From NCBI RefSeq assembly GCF_009017415.1, contig NC_092407.1, positions 4,216,001-4,280,000 on the forward strand: DNA of 64,000 nt, in the 5' to 3' direction. This stretch comes from Aspergillus flavus (lineage: Eukaryota > Ascomycota > Eurotiomycetes > Eurotiales > Aspergillaceae). Positions 25,601-36,233 of the stretch are shown one piece after another; position 1 is the first letter of the stretch; every line of letters begins with the position of its first letter. Position numbers and translations under genes: made by a program. Under the pieces are notes generated by a model. The model saw nothing but the letters and a program-made list of their open reading frames with translations, searched no databases and had not been told where the DNA came from.

Positions 25601-26095
25601 GTCCTCGTAGGAAGATAACTTCGATGTGTAATGTTTGAGTGCTAGTAAACCGCAGAGTTAGATACTTCCCCTACTAAAATAAAATTAAAAAAAAAAAAAA
25701 AAAAAAAAAAACTGGAGAAAAGCTTACCGACATTCTCATAGTTCTCCGGAGATATTCCACTACCGTTGTCTTGCACCTCAATCAGGTCCAGTCCATTATT
25801 CTTGAAACGGACCTCTGTTTTGAAAGATAGATTGATCAGTTTGCTGTCTTATGAAAATCATATGCAGGTGCATATTTATATCAATTATAAGGGTCCTATT
25901 TACCGATCGATGTGGCACCAGCATCGAGACTGTTTTCGACCAGCTCCTTAGCAACAGAGCAGAGGTCGACGATGACCTGACCGGATTGGATTTGGTGGAC
26001 CTGAAAAAAGCGCAACACGACGAAGTTAGGGACTGCACATTCACAGATCCATAGGTACGTACCGAGCGGGCCTCGATGGCCTTGATGGTCGCCAT
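22655..26095 (-). CDS. pms1: DNA mismatch repair protein PMS1 (MutL, PMS2-like endonuclease)
   Basis: MutL-alpha subunit that nicks the new strand in mismatch repair in the nucleus. Exons 26095-26063, 26000-25904, 25814-25728 and 25641-22655 join in phase to 1067 residues. N-terminal GHKL ATPase motifs: [17 protein letters not shown] and [12 protein letters not shown] long acidic, disordered linker (about residues 370-760) contains Glu/Asp runs. The C-terminal endonuclease domain has the catalytic [12 protein letters not shown] motif (DQHAx2Ex4E intact) and the zinc-binding ACRSSI and CPHGRP motifs. The third intron carries a run of 25 A on the plus strand (25687-25711). The first exon codes only 11 residues, but the [12 protein letters not shown] start is canonical. 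Confidence 0.95.
25687..25711. repeat. A25 homopolymer in pms1 intron
   Basis: Uninterrupted run of 25 A on the plus strand (T25 in the transcript's sense), inside the third pms1 intron, between donor (25727) and acceptor (25642). It is likely to vary in length between strains. Confidence 0.9.
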
Positions 26096-26640
26096 ATTCA
26101 TCCCATGATGAAGATGGTTGATGCGAACGCGACTTACGCGGGTTGTCGGCCACTTTACGCGATACCGCGATCAGTAAGCATCGGACAAGATAAGATAATG
26201 TACCCCCATTGATCTCCATCGACAATATATAACAAGCCCTTTACACACACTTCGCTCATCGGCTTGAAATTAACTCCCTTTTCTTGATTTTACTGCGTTT
26301 GACAGTCCAATTCTTCACAGTCCTTCTACAGTATATTTGATAAATTCAGTGCATTTAGCATAACTGGCCCTAGATCGACTCAGGTTGCTCGGATTATTCA
26401 GATGCTAGGGGTAGAATAACAGGCTGTACATAGCACTCTTCCATAGTCGGTCAAGAGTTATTCTCATATATGATGATAGATAATACAGTCTCATTCATCG
26501 TAACTACAATTTCATGCAGTAAACTGATAACAGCCCAGGAAACAAAATGCACCCTGGATATCGGAATAACTCTCAATGCTCGTGAACGCCCAACTCCGCT
26601 GTATAGTCAATACAATTCTAGGTGACTGTGCCCGACAATT

Positions 26641-28264
26641 TCAGTACACGCCGAAACGATCAGGCATAACCACCGGGGCGATCAGCGTCCACAGATAAAT
26701 CGCGTAACAAACCCAAGCGCTGATTATCTTCACCCAGCTGGCCCAGTAAGTCCGCCCCACAGCGGCAAAGTCATCTGTATTCTCGACTTCGGTCTCCAAG
26801 CCCTGGGTGAGAAGCGTGGCCACCCATGTCGTAGCCAAGAAGAAGATCACGTGAAACAAGGAGTAGTTATACTGTGTCGAACCTCGTTCATCGTCCTTGG
26901 TGTTATAGTCATCAGATTCGTCGTCGCTGTCGTCGTCGAGCGCACTGGCGGGTAAACTGCCACTAGCCACGGCGGCACGAAGAACTTCGGCACGCATCTC
27001 GCGACGACTGGTCGGCTGTTGGGTCACAAGACCATGTTCGTTGTCATCCGTCCCCAGCGGCGAATAGTTATGGCCCCCCTTGGACCCTAACGCAAGGCCC
27101 TGAGTGGCTGCACGTGTTGTCGTGTATGCGATGGTGGCCATGGTAAGAATGGCTCCCAAAACAATACTGGCCGTTCTTGTCCCGCGAGCGCGCACTAGAG
27201 GATTGCACTGGCGGTCATCTGGTTCCATTGAAACAGCCGACATGGTCAAATACGTGCAATACACAGTCACCATGGCTGCTTGAGCCAGACCCGCTCGCGG
27301 ATTGGATTCTTGAACTATAGGCTGAATGGACACGAAGGAAATGATCAAGAAAACAATGAGGTTAACCTGATTCGTCAGCCGAGCCCCAGCACGACAAATG
27401 TGACAAGTGATTAATGACTTACCGTAATCGCGGCTTGGTTCATGGCGCATCCACTACGGGCGAAGAAATAATACATCAGGACCGTCATCACGATCGATGC
27501 GATGTACATGCCAATAGTTGAGCCAATGAGCAGCCCGCGCCAAAGTCGAGAGTCGCTATCCTCAATCTTCTGCAGACAGATCTCAGCCCAGGAATGCGCT
27601 AGATCAACCAGGAGGATAAGACCAAGCAACAAGAAAAGCATAGCGCAAATAAAGGCGATGTAACGGCCATAGACGAAAAAGAACGACTGCGGGATGAAGA
27701 AGGACACGACCACGAAGGCGATCCATAGGATGATCTTTGGGCCCCAGAATCCATTCTGAAGGACCGCACGGCCATCTTTAGATGACCGCACCCCCAACAG
27801 GAACAGCGCAAGAACCAAGTGAAAGAGACCGAGACCGAAGTTAATACGGTGGACCGCCACCCAACCATGGCATGCTTTGCCGTCGCAAGTGATTTCCATA
27901 TAGTCCAAAGTCAGGTGTTGTAGCTTCTTGAGTGCCCATGGTGTGAGCATTATCCACGAAACGATTGAATTAATCAGAAGGATAAAGGCGTAGGCGATTC
28001 TCGTAGCCATACTGAAGTCCGGGGGCCCCGGATGTCAGTCACTGAATTATCATATACTCAACACAAGAAAGAGATACTTACCTATTTTGAAACTTCCCGC
28101 ACGCACTACATACTGCGGAGCAAGTTGCAGCCCCGCAACATGAAGTTGCAAGCGTTAGAAGCTGGGTTGATATCAGTTGAGGTCCGATCAGGTAGCAATG
28201 GAGATGTACGTACGGTACTGGCACTTGGCACCGCCAAGAGTGGTAGAGAAAGTAGAGCGCCCAT
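26641..28264 (-). CDS. tms1: Serinc/TDE1-family membrane protein (Tms1)
   Basis: Multi-pass membrane protein of the Serinc family (Golgi, vacuole and plasma membrane; linked to serine-lipid content or phospholipid scrambling). Exons 28264-28214, 28161-28082, 28011-27423 and 27366-26641 join in phase to 481 residues, normal for fungal Tms1. The N-terminus has the Cys-rich family signature CCGAATCSAVCSACG (spread over exon 2), then about ten or eleven hydrophobic segments. A hydrophilic acidic loop (about residues 355-400) precedes the last helices, and the protein ends in the conserved WTLIAPVVMPDRFGVY-like block. The two short 5' exons are supported by the family motif. Divergent from mch1 with 737 bp between starts. 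Confidence 0.93.
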
Positions 28265-29001
28265 GTTGTTGAAGCTCCCCTCTCGGGAAAGGGATTGCGA
28301 TCTTCAACAAATGATATTTAGTCGTAAGGTTTAATGTTATATAATAGTCCTGGAGGTGAGTTTGCATAGACCGATAGAATGATGCGATGGAGATGCAAGC
28401 GACCGGAAGAGTCGCCGCCGCCGCCGCCTTCGTCATGTGCCGATAACGGTTACATAAGCGAGGACGGGGTGTTATCAGGGGCCGATAACGCTGTTCTTGG
28501 AGTACTGTACCTGACCAGTACTTGTGTAGCTGTACGTATACTGGTGGTACCTCCGAATACATTTGCGGTCGAGGACGATTTAGTCCGGCAACGATTACGA
28601 GTTCAACGGCCACTTTGCATTTGGTCGTCGCGTGCTTTTCTCCCTGTTCAATTTGCCTTCCCCTCCTTTTTTAGTTTTAAATTTTTTTTTTTATAATCTT
28701 GTTCGTCTCTACACTCGTTGGATTGTAAAAATTTCTCCCCCTTCTCGTATTTAATTTCAGTACCACCCCTTTGCATTCGTTCGTTGGATTCGTTTCTATT
28801 CCTTCTCTTATACCATCCTGACGTCTGAGACGCTGATAAACTTTATCGTCCCCATTCGCCGAAAGTAATCGGCATTTATCTGGCCCCCCCTTAGGGCCCC
28901 AATCTCAATTCAATTGCTTCCCCACGCAGTGTATGCGCTGGGAGAAATACTTATAGCCCTTCGCTTTACGATTTGGTGCAACGGCACCGTCACAATTCAC
29001 C
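28265..29001. promoter_or_regulatory. Divergent tms1/mch1 promoter region
   Basis: 737 bp between the two start codons. It has T- and C-rich blocks at about 28640-28760 and 28860-28920, as is usual near fungal transcription starts. No operator or RNA gene was identified. Confidence 0.5.
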
Positions 29002-31071
29002 ATGGCTGAGTCAACTCATAAAACCAAGCGCATTATATCCGTGGTTGCGGGCACACTAGTAGCCCTGGCCTGTGGGACCAATGTATGAACTTGATGCTTA
29101 TCCCTGCCTCCAACACCTCCCTCTTGAACTATACTCATGGACTAGAGCATTTCCTGAACGGACGTACTGATTGACCGTAGTATGCGTACTCAGCATGGGC
29201 GCCACAATTTGCGGAACGAATGAAGATCTCGGCAACCCAGAGCAACTTTATTGTAAGCTGTCTTGTTTCCCTCGGAAAAGCCGATGTATATCGTACTGAT
29301 GTCTCACAGGGCGTGGCTGGAAATTTGGGAATGTACGCATCGGGGGTTCCGTTGGGATTGTTAACTGATGCTCGAGGTCCACGACTCACAACTTTTATTG
29401 GTGCTGTGGCCCTCGGTGTAGGCTACTATCCTATATATATAGGTTTGTCTGTCTGGTTGTTACCGGCGCTTGATGATGTTTGTGCTAATTATCTTCCGCA
29501 ACCATAGCCTATGAGCACGGAAAGGGCTCGCTCAGTGTTGGCGTGTTATCCTTTTTCTCATTCCTTACTGGCCTCGGAAGTTGCTCCGCCTTCTCGGCTT
29601 CAATCAAGACAGGTGTGTTGATCTCTCTGCCTTACGAACGCTCGGAACTAAGATCCGTCAAACTTAGCCGCGACGAACTTCCCCGATCATCGGGGGACAG
29701 CGACAGCCTTCCCCCTGGCAGCTTTTGGACTGAGCGCTTTTTTCTGGTCTAACGTCTCATCTTTCATATTCAAGGATGATACTGGTCGGTTCCTTCTTTT
29801 GCTGGCACTGGGGACTTTTTTCTTCAACTTCGTCTCCATTCCCCTTCTTCGGCTTATGCCCCCGGCTAAAGCGTACACGGCATTATCACGGGATCGATCG
29901 CCAGGAGTAGAGTCCACTCGACTGCATAGGACGAAGTCCTCTGATTTGCGTTATGTGCCAGAAGAGTCTGATGAAGCAGGTATGCAGAGTTCTACAGCTT
30001 TTGAATCCCACTCCCCGATGCATGTAAGATCGCAATCTGGCGCGTCGATCAACTCCCACTCTGCCAATCACAATCCCGACTTGGATGAAACGTCATCGTT
30101 GGTATCCAAAAGCACCCCAAGGCAATCTCGGGAGGATGACCATGAGGAGGAAGATGATGCTCTCCTTGATGTTGGCGTCGGCTCACCTCACCCAGACATT
30201 AGAGGCTTGGCGATGCTGCCCAAAGTAGAGTTCTGGCAGCTTTTCTTGACGATGGCTCTACTTTCTGGAATCGGTTTGATGACGATCAAGTATGTTTAAT
30301 TCTACCTCACTTCGCTCCACTAAGATACTAACAATGATGGTAGCAACATTGGCAACAGCGTAAGACACCCATATTACAGGCATGCTTATCTATAGACTAA
30401 CCCCCACAGGCCAAAGCATTGTGGAAATACTACGACGATAGTGCTAGCTCCAGATTCATCCAAAAGAGACAAGTCATGCATGTGTCCGTCCTATCATTTG
30501 GCAATTTCATCGGCCGACTCTCCAGTGGTACGTACTATCATACATATGGCCCATACATTCCCTAACGACAGTCATCATTTTAGGAATTGGATCGGATCTG
30601 CTAGTCAAGAAACTTGACATGTCACGTTTCTGGTGCCTATTCATCTCCGCAGTTGTATTCACCGTAACCCAACTGGCAGGAGCCGCGATATCCAACCCAC
30701 ACCAGTTGATCGTCGTATCAGGATTCACGGGCGTCGCATACGGATTCCTCTTCGGTGTTTTCCCGTCCCTGGTAGCTCACACATTCGGTATCGGAGGCCT
30801 CTCCCAAAACTGGGGCGTGATGACCCTCGCCCCCGTTCTGAGCGGAAACGTCTTTAACCTGCTGTACGGCAGCATCTACGACCGACACTCTGTTGTCGGT
30901 CCAGATGGAGACCGGGACTGCCCCGACGGCTTGGGCTGCTACCGGACGGCATACTATACTACATTCTTTTCAGGAGTCGCTGGCGTCATCGTATGCTTGT
31001 GGAGTATCCTGCGTGAGAGGCGGGTCCACGGCGCGATTCGCAAGAAGATCGAACACGACCGTCTTGCTTGA
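29002..31071 (+). CDS. mch1: Major facilitator Mch1 (monocarboxylate-transporter-like)
   Basis: Twelve-helix MFS transporter of the Mch1 group, vacuolar in yeast; the substrate is not settled. Eight exons: 29002-29082, 29181-29252, 29310-29442, 29508-29612, 29668-30289, 30344-30359, 30410-30527 and 30584-31071, giving 544 residues in phase throughout. Family blocks are clear: VAGTLVALACGTNYAYSAWA at the first helix, GLLTDARGPR between helices 2 and 3, and NFPDHRGTATAFPLAAFGLS. A long acidic, Ser-rich central loop (about residues 220-320) separates the two halves. Exon 6 is only 16 nt and codes part of TINNIGNS. No defect is visible. Confidence 0.93.
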
Positions 31072-32244
31072 AGCGGGGTGGGATATATATGTGGCGCCTA
31101 TCCATTAATGGGCGCCTCTCCATCTTTCCAAGGTTGCCTGGCTGGAAAGCCATTCTTGCATTTTCTTTTTAGCTATATACCCAAGTCTGAGCGGTATCTG
31201 CGACTATCTTGATAACTCATCTCATATGTCACTACTGGGTTATGTATAGACGGATGATAATTTTGGGAGGCCTAACTTTCGTCCTTAAAGTATTCATTCT
31301 GCATTTTCCTTGATCATTTCCACGCTCCTTCACCAATCAGGGGACAATGTCCTTGTATATAGTCAAAACATCCAAATCATACATGTTCGCTTTTACTATC
31401 CACACATGACGCCTTTATCAGAAAACATCAGTAAGGAGGAAGTGCCCTCCGCAATAGCCGAGGTAAGATAACCGAAGCCGGGGTGAAACCATTGGCAGAA
31501 GATAATAGATAAAAACAGGGAAAGATAAGATAAGACAGGTAACGATAAATGGCCGGATCGGGCATTCACACATCATACACTATAGAGTCACATCAAGAAA
31601 AAAAGACTAGCTAAAAATAACACGGTAGAATAGAATGGAACGCATTTTAAAACAGCAAGATATCAAAGTTTTTTCAACACGAGTCATGTCCCTGCTGGGT
31701 TGACAGATTCTGACCTCTCTCCGAAGGATAAGAATTCAATCAATTACCACGTAACCACTGCAGTCCTGCTTGCAATCCTATCGTCATCCTGCCAGCCTGG
31801 TCTTCGACGATCCGAGGGAGCCAAAGCTAGGAGGTAAAAGAAACAAAACAATTGGGAATAATGAACACAAAAAATTGAACAAGGCTGCCCCCCCCTCTGG
31901 TTTTGGAATTCCCTTTTCTTCATATGAACGGTTTCGCGAATCCGCGGTTTGCTGTCCCAAAGTGATCTCCTCCGTCCCGTACCAGAATTCAAAGTGCTCC
32001 GTAATCCAAGAGCAATAAAGATGTGAAATAGAGAAACGAATGAAGAGAGAATTGAAGTATTGGAAGGGAGAGTTATTAGTTTTAATCCGATATACATCCA
32101 GCCAAATGACAAGACACGTAAAGGGTATCAAAAAGACCAAGGTAGATCAGAGAATTCAGCAGAGCGGTTGCATTTCGTTTTTGCACGAATCGAGGGGGCC
32201 GGTGAGATTCACGAACCGTCGTTCGATCCCTGTGATCCCTGTCG
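31072..32244. other. Convergent intergenic region mch1/areB
   Basis: About 1.17 kb between the 3' ends of mch1 and areB. It contains only short chance frames. AT-rich stretches at 31600-31680 and 31840-31880 are consistent with two long 3' UTRs. Nothing else is seen. Confidence 0.5.
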
Positions 32245-34365
32245 TTAGACGCTCTTTGGCGATTTGGTAGGAGAAGTGGAGGGTTGATCTACCACATCAG
32301 ACAGCCTCATCCGTTTCGCCATCGGCTCACCAGAGCTTTCATCTCCTTCAAGGTTGCCATTACTGGCTTCACCGATGTGACGTTCCAGTTCAGACACCCG
32401 ACGCTTCAGGTCTTCTTCACGCCGTTGCGCGTCCTCGAGGGCTCGTTTAAGGCGCGATTCCGAGTCGCGAGCGATCATCTCGGATCGGCGCGCGGCAGCA
32501 TCGCTCTGTTCGAGTTCCGTTACCCGGCCCCTAAAAAGGTCATTGACAAACTCCAATTCTCGCACGCGGGTCTTCAATGATGTGTTCGCGGCCAAGAGTC
32601 CTTCGATGGTCTGAGGAGACTCGTTATGGCGGTCCACGGCTGCAGACGTCGAGGTGGGAGACTGCTGGCGAAGTTGCCCAGACGACAGGCCATTCGTCAG
32701 ACCGTGATCTCCAAGGGTAACGCTATCGAACATGTGCTGCGGTGCGATGTTGGAGTTGTGCTGCGGTGGGAGCTGCTGCTGTTGCATCGAGGGAAGACCA
32801 GGCGTTTCTGTTCGGGAGACTGGTGAGTTGGAGCGATCCGAATGGCCCGGTGACATCTTCCGCGACGCGCGACGATATCCATGAGATCCAAGTGGGGGAG
32901 TACCGGCCTCTGATCTGGACGTGGAGAGTCCATTTGCATCGACGGCACTGCTGGACTAATTGAGGCGATTCCATATCAGCGTCTTTGTACCATTTCGGGG
33001 TTGCGAGCTACGGCGGAGCAACAAGAATGAATGGAAAATTCTTCGGGGATTCCTGCTCACCTTACGCTTAGGGCCCTGACCCGCGGTCTTGACCCTATTG
33101 CGACTTTTGATCACATCGGTTTTCAAGCTTATCGGACGGGGTCTTCCGTGGAGCTTTAGGAATAAGCCACAGGCGTTGCAGAGGACCGAACCGAGTTCAT
33201 CTCGGCGCCACAAGGGCGTGGTGGAAGTACCGCAATTTTGGCACACGGGCTGTAATTGAGGGCGCTTCTGATCAGCTAAGGTCGTCGCCATTGTAGAAAA
33301 AGATGAGGGGATCGAGAAAGGAGGGTGGAAGCGAATGGGGTGGATGAGGTATGGGGCTGATAGTGGAATAGAGGGAAAAGAGCGACGGTTGATAAGATCG
33401 GGAGAGATTTGACGGGCTGGCGCGATAAGAACTTGACACGCAGTGGTGCGGTGCCAAGACACCATCGGCTGCTGATAACAGATTGGGAAGGACTGGCCAA
33501 GTTTCCTCCGGAGAAAAAAAAATAAAAATAAAGAGAGAAAAAAATACAAAAATGGGGTCGCATCTTGATAAGCGCCAACGCAGATACGATAAGAACACAT
33601 CCTCAACACTCTCACTCTACTTACAGGGCTATTGCCTTGTCCACCAGTAGTTGCTGCGGGTGATGATGTCGCGTAAGTCATATTGGTCATGGGCTGCGCA
33701 TTACTACCGGAATTCCTATTCGCGTAAAAATCTTGTCAGTCACCCAGGTGTGGTTCGTAGGATGGAAGCGTAAGATAACAGATATTCCAAGGCTACTAGA
33801 TTCGCCTTCGACATAGGCGTAACGCGACAGCAGCACATCACACCACTCCAAGTACATACCGCAGATTGGAAGTTGGGGCTGATGCGACCGAGGCCAGAGC
33901 AGACAGTCCTGACAGCGATGGGCCTAGGGAACCAGGGAAGCTGCTACCGTTACTATCGCTGCTATCAGGGCTTTTGTCCAGAGAACCAAACTCAGGAAGC
34001 GCTCCAAAATACTGCGACGATGCTGACGATGCACTCGCTACCGCGTCCGTTGTCGACTGACGAGAGGCGGACGGACTGTCAATTGAAGAAGTGGTATTGT
34101 TGTACTTGAGATCGTGCGACTGAGAGGCCGATGGCGACGTAGGACGCAAGGCTGGGTCGATGGGCGACGCCCGGAACAAGAGTGAAGCCACAGTGAATGG
34201 TATCGTGAAGAACCCCCTACAAATCCGGCCTGGATTGACCGAATTAAGAGCAGTACGTGACTGTTGTCGAATACGACTGAGAGGGAAATCGGTGCCGTTC
34301 GGAAGGACCAGCCACGTAGAAAAAGGGAGGAAAGATACGGAATGTTCCCAATTTTCTTTACGCAA
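32245..34365 (-). CDS. areB: GATA transcription factor AreB (nitrogen-regulation repressor type)
   Basis: DNA-binding regulator of nitrogen metabolism and development. Exons read here: (34365)-33860, 33715-33625, 33267-33061 and 32955-32245, in phase, 504 residues if the first Met at 34365 is used. The single GATA finger is CQNC-x17-CNAC with [20 protein letters not shown] and the basic tail [18 protein letters not shown]. The C-terminus has a heptad coiled coil (about the last 130 residues: [27 protein letters not shown]), the AreB/Dal80 layout. The intron before the finger exon is long (357 nt), a multiple of three, and free of stops in frame; it contains an internal ATG at 33291 (MATTLADQ) that would give a 313-residue form. 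A. nidulans areB is known to make at least three proteins. The 5'-most exon is uncertain; 5' UTR introns or another start are possible. Confidence 0.88.
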
Positions 34366-36233
34366 AATTGGACTGTCCGTATGTAAGGTATACTGAAGTA
34401 AATATCCTTTCCTATTCTTAGCGTTTGATAATCGAATCCGAAGAGCTCAATGGAAAAGGAAAAGGTCTGAACGGGAGGAGATAGGGAGAATTCGACCAGA
34501 TAGAGGACGAAGAGTAGTAATTGATTTAGATTTGGGAGAAATAGCGAGTCAACCAGACAGCAAATGTTGGGAAGAGCATACCTCTTTTAATTCATAGGAC
34601 AGAGAAGTCCAGTCGCGGTCAGGAAGTTCGTTACACGAGACGGAGAAAAGGTGGAAGAGGTTCTGGAGAAAGATTGATTGATTATCGGAATCGCTATCGC
34701 GCGTCCCTCGGACACTATCGATTGTTATTTATCGGCGGGAACAGCAGCAATGCTTGGCTGTGGTTATTAATAAAAAGTATTAATCTAAATCAGCTGGTCC
34801 CTGCTGGTTACCCAGGGTTGTATTTATTCATTATTTTCAATAATTTACTATGTTGGCGTTTTAATCTCGTATGGCTATCGGGGCTATGATGAAGCTCCTG
34901 CGGTGCTCATTGCCTATTAACTCCTTCCTGCCTCCAGGATTTATGCGACTATGTATGCAGCACGCAGGGCTAAGAATGAATGAAATGACAATCCACGCGA
35001 TAGTCGCACCTCGCCCCTGCATCCCCCTTTCTTGTCCAGCTCTCTGGGAGTTAGATGGCGAATTTATGAAGTAGCAGTATTTCATTGAGTGATTCCTAGA
35101 TGGTTTCATATTGACACGAGAGGAGCGCCAGGGTAGTAATATTGGCATAGCAATCAGTAAAAGATTATCACATACCTCAGTTCGATGACACTAGTGATGG
35201 TAGATGGTCTTCAGGTCTAAATGCGCTTAATATCAGGAGCTAGACCGGAACACCGGTCCGATCTCTCATCCGTTTCTTGTCGAGAAGATATCTGAATATA
35301 TTTGGTGATCCTGGTAGCAATGCCATTCCAGAGCGAGGATAAGAACCGAGACATGGACCGTGATAGCCACCAATGCAGGTAATAACCGTGCTCAGAGCCT
35401 CGCATGGATCAGATATCAGCTACGGAACCCCCAGTGCCTGTCGGTTGACTCAGTTCTTTAAAGTGATTCAGACATGACCGATCTCTCGGATGGGGTCTGT
35501 CCAATTCGTTACTACTTTTTAAAAACAAGGATTCTCTCAGTTCAAACTTGACATTTGCGATTTGCCATGTAGTTGTATATAACCAAATCTAGCGGCTCAA
35601 TAACGAAGAGGGTTGTATACACGGCGTATGTTTACTCCTTGGGTCGGGATCTGGCCCTTGAGCAAATGAACGCAACCGGTCATCTCGGATCGTCCTGCTG
35701 CGCATACTCTGGCCGAGGATAGGCAACGAAATAAGTATGAAGACAAGTTGATCCTCTAAAATTCAGGGGCTTTTTTAAGCTCCGGTGGAGCCACACGGGA
35801 CAGGGCTGTGGCGGTGCGGTACGGTAAAGTACCCGCCCTGTGGCTGAATCTAGACTAGCTATTCGCCTTTGGGCCCCATACCACGGGACTTCGCGGTACG
35901 GTACAGTAAAGAGCCACTCTGTGTGTTGGCCGTTCAAGTTCTCGGTGGATGACGGCGACGGTCTTATTGGAGGGATCAAGTAAGTTCCCTTCCTCTCACC
36001 ACCTAATCTACAATTCTTCCCTCTTTTACTCCCCAGTGGGAAACCCTTCTCGTACTTGCAAGTTCTCTGCTGTTATTGAGTAATGCCGTGATTCGAATTC
36101 GCTGTTCTTCTTCTTTCCCTCTTTTAATTCTCTCTCTCGCTTCCTCCTTCCTTTCCCTGCCATTCCTTCCTTTCCTCAAATGCAACGACCTGCATTTGCC
36201 TCCCGGCCCTTCCATTAGACCACAAGATACACC
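34366..36233. promoter_or_regulatory. Divergent areB/lsb6 upstream region
   Basis: About 1.9 kb without a supported gene. It should hold the areB leader (several candidate donor sites near 34580) and the lsb6 promoter, which ends in a pyrimidine-rich block (36100-36200). Between 35765 and 35915 there are related G/C-rich words: GCGGTACGGTACAGTAAAG at 35894-35912 and a variant GCGGTGCGGTACGGTAAAG at 35814-35832. The sequence around the variant can also fold back (AGCCACA near 35787 against TGTGGCT near 35840). Confidence 0.5.

Noticed and set aside
32956..33690. A 244-codon frame reading through the areB introns
   Set aside because: The segment between GGQGNSP and KRPQLQP has intron signals and no conserved content; real coding is the spliced form, though retention is noted as a possibility.
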